A DNA stretch of 64,000 nt from Galeruca laticollis (taxonomy: Eukaryota; Arthropoda; Insecta; Coleoptera; Chrysomelidae): assembly GCA_963921935.1 (NCBI GenBank), contig OY998176.1, positions 182,987,842 to 183,051,841 on the forward strand, written 5' to 3'. Below are positions 56,947 to 64,000 of this stretch, one piece after another. Below the pieces are notes generated by a model. That model ran no database searches. It was not told the DNA's origin and saw nothing but the letters and a program-made list of their open reading frames with translations. The translations under genes and the position numbers were made by a program. Position 1 is the stretch's first letter. Each line of letters starts with the position of its first letter.

Positions 56947-57977
56947 CTTTTATGTTTGCTGCTATAATCTTTACACAATGATGAGAACAATCGGAATTGT
57001 AGTGGTCGTGATTTTATAGAATTAATTATTTTTACCGCTTCATCCATAACTAATTTTGAATTTGACGGCATTTGCTTCATTGCAAGTGCTTGTCTATGCA
57101 GGATACAATGGCTGGAACTACAATTAGGCGCTTTATTTTTTATTAGTGATACTGCTCCTGCTGTTTTACCCATCATCGCCTTGGCCCCATATGTACAAAT
57201 GTAAATGCACTCGTTCCAACTAAGATTATTTTCTTAAGAAAATATATTTATTTTATTAATAAAAATTTCCCCGGTAGTGTTTGTGGGCAGCGATGAACAC
57301 ATAAGCATGTCTTCTTCAAAAGAATTTTCATATGGATATCTCACAATAACCAGCATCAGTCGACTCATCCATTTGCAAGACGAATCGTGTTTTTGTAGAC
57401 GTGTAACTAGTTCTTGTTTGACGTAGTTTGCCATATCATGAATTCGCTGTGAAACAGTATCGTTTGATAACGGCATAGTAGAAAGATGCTTTGCAAATTT
57501 TTCATCAAGCATACATTTTATTATGTCTAACACGAATGGCATTATTAAATTCTCAGCGATAGTGTGTGCTTCACCTGCTTGTTCAATGCGATAGCTAACT
57601 GAATATAATGCTTCCGTGGCCTTTTCATTGATAGTTTGGGTTACAAGCATCATAGTTTTTTGACTTTCCAATAGTTGTATTTTTTACGTACAAAAAATTC
57701 TTTATTCTTGTGTTAAGACTCGGGGTGTACAGTTTCCAAAGGTCAGCGCAACTTTGCAGGTGCCTATTAGGAAGCAGTTTACTACATAACATGCAGAGAG
57801 GTGGACCGTTGGAATTGATAATTCCAAAACTGATATATAAGCTGTGTAGCTGGATGTCGTTGCATCAACGTCTGGATCAGTAATTGCTGTATACTCCCCG
57901 CGTTCTGCTTTTGAACATTAGGCTTCGTTAGAAGATGTTGCTACAACACGTTTAAGGCCTTTAAGCCAACGTTCCAT
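56947..57977 (-). pseudogene. ZBED-type hAT transposase, N-terminal half
   Basis: ATG at 57977 starts ERWLKGLKRVVATSS. A BED-type finger with LCMLCSKLLPNR follows in another frame (57790). Then SQKTMMLVTQTINEKATEAL (57630), SYRIEQAGEAHTIAENLIMP, YVKQELVTRLQKHD, the first catalytic Asp in QMDES in a shifted frame (57370), LVIVRYPYENSFEEDMLMCS, and CIYICTYGAKAMMGKTAG, where the second catalytic Asp is Tyr (57190). SHCILHRQALAMKQMPS and FRLFSSLCKDYSSKHKR lead to the BEL junction at about 56950. The C-terminal part is at 47992-48782. Confidence 0.8.
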
Positions 57978-58450
57978 TCTTCTTTAATAATTATGTTACT
58001 GCGTAGTAGACTTTAGTCCAAAGAAGAAATGTACAAAACTGATACAATCAGAATACAGCAGTAGAGCAATACCTAAACACTCCGTTCAAAATTCGCAATT
58101 CACTAGCTAGCTTGTAAGTAGGTACGTACTTATCGCTAATCGTCGACTGATGAGTGCGGAGGCGCGATCGTCACTTTTATAGTCGTAACCTCGATCTCGA
58201 ACATTCTCAAAAATACTCGAGTCTGCGCCTTTGATAAACAAAAAGCCGAAAAATAAATATAGAAATACAGAAAATGCGGTGTAAACAATTTCGACTTTAT
58301 GTTTTGAAGACCCGAAAGTCGCTTGTTAACAACATAGTGTCTTACCTCAGAGGCGGCTTTCAACGCCTTTGATAAATAGAAAGCGGAAATAAAAATAGAA
58401 ATAAAAAATGCGGTGTAAACAATTTCGACTTTCTGAGCGTGCACAAGTAG
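57978..58450. repeat. 5' flank of the ZBED-type hAT with shared sub-repeats
   Basis: 58185-58445 matches 38706-38985 and contains two versions of ataaa-aaagc-ga-ataaa-atagaaatac...gcggtgtaaacaatttcgac. The far hAT terminus complementary to cagcggttctcaaac was not found. Confidence 0.55.
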
Positions 58451-59635
58451 ATATCGGCGATGGTGGCAAAGTAAAACTGTACTGTGTGGGTGGCGACTAA
58501 GTTCGGCTGCGCCTCGTGATACGCCTGCGTCAAAACGTTCGACCAGAGAGAGAGAGAGATGTTTTGATCTAGATACAACTTATCCTTATCCCCATTGATT
58601 TGAGAGATATTTGCTGTTAAATTGCGCAGAAGAAATGCACATCTTATTGCATGTGTTTAGGGGATATAAATACAAATTTGAAATTTCTTATAGATATTTT
58701 CTCTTCGTAACACACTATTTTGTTAAATTCTAATAAGCTAGTGGCGTGATACTTCACATTATTTAGGTCCATTGACATATGTCGGTGGAATGAAACTATT
58801 CCCCAATGATTCCAGATCAAACGCTAATTTTTAACATGTGCTGATGATGTGCAACTTTCATAGCGTGCAGGTTTCCGTCAGACCAAATGTGCTCATTGTA
58901 CACACTAAAAATACCACCACATCCTTCGCTTTGTCAGTAACTAATACATCAAAACACTACTCCTTTTTTATTAGAGAAATCTACTCTAGGCTCATAATCA
59001 GTATCTAAAAGATGTGGCTTTTTTACGAGGGTGCAGTGCATTTCTTTTTAAAAATCTCCATGCTGACATTCTGGAAATTCTAGTTTGCAATGCGTATCTA
59101 CAAATACTAATAGAAGAAGCGGCTTCTACCGGATATTTACATCATTAGAATAAAAAGCGAAAAGCCTTTAAAGCATTGTAGGGCGCTTAACAAAGGATAC
59201 TTTTTATTTAAAGAACTTAGTAAAAATTGCAGCTTCTATCTGTTAAACTAAAAGGTTAGAGAAAAATTGTATTTAGATATTTCAAATATTTCTTAACAAT
59301 CTCCGATTCCTCTAATTGACGATACCTACTGATGGGACACTCTATATAAATTGGTATTGATCAAGCTCTACTCAAATTTATGGCGAAATATTCGATATCG
59401 TAGAGCTCTTATTAGTATTATTAAAGAAATCTTAGGAAACTATTTTCATAATAACCTAAAACTTTTGAAATTATATAAACACCTGTAATAAAGCCTGTTG
59501 CATTCACAAAACAGTTTATTTGTAACTAGCTATCAATTTCCTTTTACATTATTTAGTTTTACGTCTCATATTGAGTTGTTTGCAAAGTTTCAAACTTCAA
59601 CATTTTGTGTTATTAGTTGTTCATTATTGTTTCAG
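58451..59635. other. End of GST intron 3
   Basis: A short (GA)n run is at 58545-58558. Otherwise it is AT-rich intronic DNA without a coding block, ending in the acceptor ttattgtttcag. Confidence 0.45.
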
Positions 59636-59830
59636 TTAACCTGGCCTGATTTGTGTTTTACAACTTATTACCAAGATATCAGAAATATTTTGGGACAAGA
59701 CTTTCTACAAGATTATCCAAATCTTCAACTAGTCAAGAAACACGTATTGGCAGTGAAAAATATAAGAGATTGGATAGAGACAAGGCCATTGGATCCAGCA
59801 TTTGCGTACACTTTAAAAGATGATTTATAA
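59636..59830 (+). CDS. GstS1: Glutathione S-transferase sigma class, exon 4 (last)
   Basis: Acceptor ttattgtttcag precedes LTWPDLCFTTYYQDIRNILG, the N-capping LTxxD motif of GST helix 6, then DFLQDYPNLQLVKKHVLAVK, IRDWIETRPLDP and a C-terminal extension AFAYTLKDDL before TAA (59828-59830). The tail is some 8-10 residues longer than common sigma GSTs, where the chain usually ends soon after RP. It continues the 447 nt of the first three exons in phase 0. A possible variant poly(A) signal AATATA is at 59932. Confidence 0.93.
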   Translation, partial: LTWPDLCFTTYYQDIRNILGQDFLQDYPNLQLVKKHVLAVKNIRDWIETRPLDPAFAYTLKDDL

Positions 59831-61290
59831 CTTATTTTGTCGTTAGTTTGTTAGTGTTATGCATATATGATAAACGCGAAAAGGAAAGACGTGTAAATCA
59901 TTATTGCCATTACTTATAGATTATTTCCATTAATATACTTTCTAATATAAATAATGGTCCTCATCAGTATTATCATTTGTCCGCTTACCACGAATCACAA
60001 TTCAAATTAAGATATAGTTTGATAAAAATGTAAATTTATTTTATATTATTATTACCTTATCTCAGGGATGAATTCGGCACTTAGCGCTCGCCAGTAACAG
60101 GAAACTTTAGGTTGAGATATCAAACAAAAATACAAGAGACCATAGATGAACAATTTAATAAATGGTGAAATAAAAAATATGGTTCTTTGTTAATTACAAT
60201 GTTGAACAATACATGTGTTGTAATTTAAATAGAAATACTTGCAAAACCTTCTCGTAAAATAATTCATTCCAGTTATTATAAATTTTATTTAAAACTATCA
60301 TCGATTAAATTGCGCTCAAATCTATCTACTATTTGCGTAGAATGGCCATTCGCTGCTCTTCAGCCTCAACTGTGATTATTTTAAATATAGCCGTCGCGTT
60401 GTGTGTGTATTCTGTGGAAGTTATTTAGTTTATGAAGATAAAGAGAGGTGTGGCATATTGTAAATTTATTATTGCTAATGAAAATTAATTTGGTGAGTAA
60501 TTATTTGAACAAGTAGTTAGTGTTTTATGTCCGTGATATTAGTGGAGATTGAATTATTAAATCTAATAATTATTTAAGAAATTAATATCAATGATAACGG
60601 TTAACCTAACATCTGAAATATACGTGTTATTGTTTTTATAGGAAAAGTTTAATGTACACAAGCGAAATATAGTTCATATTTGGTTTCTTCTTGACTCTGG
60701 AGATGATGCATGTGAAAGATCGTGGCTACGATCGAATAAAACCGGAACCCAGGATTAAAAAATGAGGAATTATGAATTATTTCACCAGTAAAGTACCACA
60801 ATTAATGGTATATATATCGACGATATCAAAACTATACTAATGTATATTTATTCAGTCTAACCAAGTTCTGGTCGATAGCACAAATTATATTCACTTTTTT
60901 GTTTAAAATACGAGTTATTCTTTTGTTATTTTTATTTCAATACGTTGTTGATTACTTTGGTTAACTTATTATATAATTTTGTTTAAGTTTCTTCACAATT
61001 TATAATAATTTGGAGAAGGAAAAATTTAACATGTCTCTCCATTTATAAGATCACGACGCTTCTCTCCCAAGCTTGAAATCAACAACCCGCAATTGTTTTA
61101 TTTTTTTTCATTGTTCATTGTTGCTAAGTAAATATAATTGTTTCTCTCGAATCGAAACATCCATTCCTGTGTTATTGTAGATAAATTCACTGTGTTTATT
61201 TACACTCTGTAATCACTCCGAATCACTCTACCCGAACTATTGAAAGAACGTCGATTTTCGCGTTAATATTTCAATTTGACATTTTGATAT
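59831..61290. other. GST 3' UTR and downstream, no further gene seen
   Basis: The GST 3' UTR occupies the first ~100-150 bases, with AATATA at 59932. The remainder to 61290 holds no frame with a recognisable domain. Confidence 0.4.
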
Positions 61291-61700
61291 AATATGATTG
61301 AAAAGTTTATGCTATATACAGGGTTTTCTGAAAATGTTTATAAATTACAAAGATATAGTAGTTGAATTTTGTCTCAAAATTCATACTATTCTATATACAG
61401 GGTTTCTTATAATTATGTACTATAATATATTATTCACGGAATTTACTCGTAGTTGTTTTATATTCCTTTTTTATTTTTTAAAATATAATTACGAAATTGA
61501 ATAGAAATTTTGTAAATCATTTTATTAAATGTACATTATACGTGTTTAAGCTATGTCTATTTAAATCAGCATGTCGTCATTAATTATCTTTTTATTGAAT
61601 ATTTACTAAAGATTCGAATGATGATAATTAGTTTAATTTACCTTGTAGCTATGTTTCACTTTAATATATATTATTATAATTAACACCTTAAAGCGACAAA
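61291..61700. repeat. Short direct repeat with atatacagggttt
   Basis: ctatatacagggtttt at 61313 and again as ctatatacagggtttc at 61390. They are possible ends of small mariner-derived elements. Confidence 0.4.
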
Positions 61701-63312
61701 TTCTATTATGATTATTTCTATATACACAATTTATTATAATTAACTTTTGATATATATAACGCGTATTGCTATATATTTAATAATTTATGGACGCCAACTT
61801 ACCATAAATAGGTAAGTAAAATTTAATATAATTATTCTGACTTAATTCAAAATATCATAAAAAAATAATGTAAATGTATATGCTCCGGCTATATATAAGA
61901 CCTCTTATTTTCAGGGAGTCGGTTCTCGAATGAATTGCAGTGTTCAAATATATCTTTTCTTTTCATTTCCTGTTTTTTTTATATAAATTTAAATTAACAT
62001 TTTTACACAGTTCTACAAATAAGCTTTTATTCTAAATTTTAATTCAAGAAACACCCTGTATGTTAATTTTCTCTAATTTGACCTAAATTTATTACTATTC
62101 AAAATTTTACCATCACTACCTCTAAATTGTATACTAAAAAACTCTCACCTTTCTTCATACAGGACTGCTTCTTTTGAATTCCTCAAACAAAGATCTTTGT
62201 TCTGGATGAATTTCAATATCTAGCTTACCTTATAAAGAAAATCTATTAAAATTACAATTAACTAAACAAAATTTCTATATCCAATGATCCAATAATTAAC
62301 AAAACTTCAATAATTTATACGACTTCAATCAAATCAAATAGAACTTTCTCAAAGTATCAACGAAATAACCTAATTTAATAATTAAACAACTTTAAAAAAA
62401 AACTACTATGAAATTAACTATATCTTTCTAAAATGGTTAACGAAATAACCAAATTTATTAATTACACAACTTTAAAAAAAACAACTAACTAGTATAAAAT
62501 TTAAACCGACCTTTTAACTTAATGTTCTTTTTCTTATATTGGGTTCATGTATTTCCTTACCATGTTGCTTCTTTCCAAAATATTTATTTCTGTTCTCAAT
62601 TTAATGTTCTTCTTCAAATTATTAGTTACCGTCTCCAATTATTTATTTTGCTCACAATCTTCTAAATATGTTCTATTTATGTCTACTATCTGTGTTAAAA
62701 TAATATCACGTGCTATTTTCCCAGTCTTACATCATTCCATAATATTTAATCTCTGTTTTCCATATACTGTTTTAATTTTCAATTATATTTGTTCTATTCC
62801 TTGTATTGACTATGTTATTTCAATTTTCAATCCCTGAATCGTCTCCAATATAATTTATTTAGTTAGTTTCCGTCTTTTCGGGATAAAAACCTTCCGTCAC
62901 CAAAATATGTCAAGTGAATAGTCTCCCGTTTCAACAACCTCTCTCCTCACTTCCTTCCTTAGTTTCCTTAAAGGCTTGTTCAAATAAATTTATTTTCATC
63001 AGTGTCATGTATTGTCAAACTCAGATTTTATTCGATGGAAATTAATAGATCAACTATCAACAATACAACCACATCGAACATATCATTTTCCTTTCTATTC
63101 ATAACAATTCTCAATTAATACACTTCTTATTTCCTACTTCCGTATACCTTTTCAGACGTTAACACCCGTTTCACAGCTTTTTGTAATTCCTACACTAATA
63201 AATTTCTCGGTACACTTATGTTTCTCAAAATACCACTTTCTTTCAAATAATTAAATATTAAATATGTGATCAATACATGTCACTACAATGGTGGGACAAC
63301 CTGTATGTGACA
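61701..63312 (-). repeat. Gypsy 3' LTR region (outer boundary unknown)
   Basis: On the minus strand the LTR starts TGTCACATACAGGTTGTCCC at 63312, right after a purine tract (GGGGGGAG, 63315-63322). A TATA-like cttatatatagccgg lies at about 61890-61905. The outer end is not identified, so the left coordinate is a guess. Confidence 0.45.
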
Positions 63313-63402
63313 TTCTCCCCCCAGAACAATGAACATCTTTGTTCAGTGTTATAATTATTTGTGTTGATCATCTTTTTTTTATGTTTTTGTCTCATTTTCG
63401 TT

Positions 63403-64000
63403 TTATTCATAGTATTTATACAGGAGTTGTATATGATATTTCCCTACGTTCTTTTGTGTTTCTGGTTCCAGTAGTTCATATACGTTATTTCCTAATAACC
63501 TTTTTATAATGAATGGTCCAATATAGGGTTCTTGCAATTTAGCACATGTTTCATTCCTTTTGTTGCTCACCCTATGTCTCTTTAATAATACCTTGTCTCC
63601 AATATTAAATTTAATTTGTTTTTTTATCTTCTTGTTTTCCTTCTTCTCATTTTTTTCATTATATTTCATGATGTTTCTTTTTGCCTTCTCCTGTAAATTT
63701 TCTATATTTATATTATCTATATTCCAGGGTCTCTCTGGTTGAATTTTTTCCATTAAAGTGACTGGTGCTACATTTGTCACTAGGCTCGGTATGTGATTAA
63801 TATATTTTTCTATATTTCCTAATTTTTCATCCTATTCTTTATGGTTGTTTATACATTCTGATCTCAAAAACTTGATACATTCTTCTACCTGTCTCTCCGT
63901 TGGATTCGCATTTGGTCTTCTTATAGATATATCTATAATTTGTATACCTTGTCGTGCAAAGTGTCTTTTAAATTGTTCATTCGTGAAATAAGTTGCATTA
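63403..64000 (-). pseudogene. Gypsy integrase C-terminal part, runs off the window
   Basis: The minus-strand open frame 63780-63403 reads PVTLMEKIQPERPWNIDNIN, a Lys/Asn-rich linker, IKFNIGDKVLLKRHRVSNKR (the GDKVLLK barrel of the integrase C-terminal domain), KLQEPYIGPFIIKRLLGNNV and ends HIQLLYKYYE. Between 63781 and 64000 there are further integrase-like pieces (RPNANPTERQVE, IKFLRSECINNHKE) with stops. The 3' end is followed by the purine tract and LTR, the correct order for Gypsy. Because the rest lies outside, activity cannot be judged, but stops past 63780 suggest decay. Confidence 0.8.

Larger units (their letters stand above)
27584..59830 (+). other. GstS1: Sigma-class GST gene body (4 coding exons, 3 introns)
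   Basis: The four exons join cleanly: phase 1 at both first junctions (A|GT giving Ser each time) and phase 0 at the third. Total coding length is 642 nt including TAA, giving 213 aa. All introns are GT-AG with GTGAGT donors. Introns 1 and 3 are about 14.6 and 15.7 kb and are made largely of transposable elements. Exon sequences carry no stop or frameshift, unlike everything around them, so the gene appears intact. The S1 label is by class and could be a paralogue. Confidence 0.9.

Noticed and set aside
60060..60090. gaattcggcac similar to a cDNA-cloning adaptor
   Set aside because: It is a short match in continuous AT-rich genomic sequence and is best explained by chance.
60128..60152. ccatagat as the possible far target duplication of the ZBED-type hAT at 47984-47991
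   Set aside because: No hAT terminal sequence adjoins it, so an 8-base match alone means little.
61320..61400. Pair of tatacagggttt motifs as ends of one small transposon
   Set aside because: They are in direct, not inverted, orientation about 77 bp apart, so they do not define an element.
1..64000. CRISPR arrays, bacterial operons, tRNA or rRNA genes
   Set aside because: Repeats seen are eukaryotic TE or satellite repeats without regular spacers, genes have introns, and no cloverleaf or rRNA-like sequence was recognised by eye.

Overview
The window looks like insect nuclear DNA: AT-rich, intron-containing and crowded with transposable elements (TEs). One host gene is clear, a sigma-class glutathione S-transferase on the + strand. 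Its four coding exons (27584-27722, 42344-42511, 43788-43927, 59636-59830) join in frame to 213 codons across introns of about 14.6, 1.3 and 15.7 kb. The TE mix (Gypsy, BEL/Pao, Penelope-like, several LINE types, mariner-like, hAT, pogo/Tigger) fits an insect genome. I lean weakly to a beetle, but nothing seen proves the order.

Left part (1-27.4 kb): a broken Gypsy gag (- strand); a perfect head-to-tail 638-bp duplication inside a foldback-type repeat; a 2.9-kb repeat (family X, 5.7-8.6 kb) that carries intron/exon structure of an unrecognised gene and is interrupted by a 484-bp Penelope-type terminal-repeat unit with a 12-bp target duplication; an inverted array of ~160-bp units; Penelope GIY-YIG fragments joined to a serine-rich 3' exon (family Y); a decayed Gypsy pol; a 5' LINE piece (ORF1 plus endonuclease); an LTR; and pogo/Tigger and mariner fragments.

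GST intron 1 (27.7-42.3 kb): a nearly intact Penelope-like element (reverse transcriptase and GIY-YIG in one frame, one stop between them) flanked by TA microsatellites; a mariner-like element with ~290-bp terminal inverted repeats; a LINE 3' half; two inverted copies of family X; and an N-terminal mariner piece. Intron 2 holds a LINE RNase H fragment.

GST intron 3 (43.9-59.6 kb) is a nested TE stack. A ZBED-type hAT is split (C-terminal part 47.99-48.78 kb, N-terminal part 56.95-57.98 kb, both - strand) by a BEL/Pao element (48.78-56.94 kb). That element is itself interrupted by a complete 5,322-bp hAT (49417-54738) with matching termini and a perfect 8-bp target duplication. Within this inner hAT lie a foldback, four 118-bp tandem units and a LINE fragment in its intron. 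The right edge (61.3-64 kb) is the 3' end of another - strand Gypsy element.

No prokaryotic operon, CRISPR array, rRNA or convincing tRNA was seen. Almost all TE genes are broken. The GST gene is the only gene judged likely to be functional.
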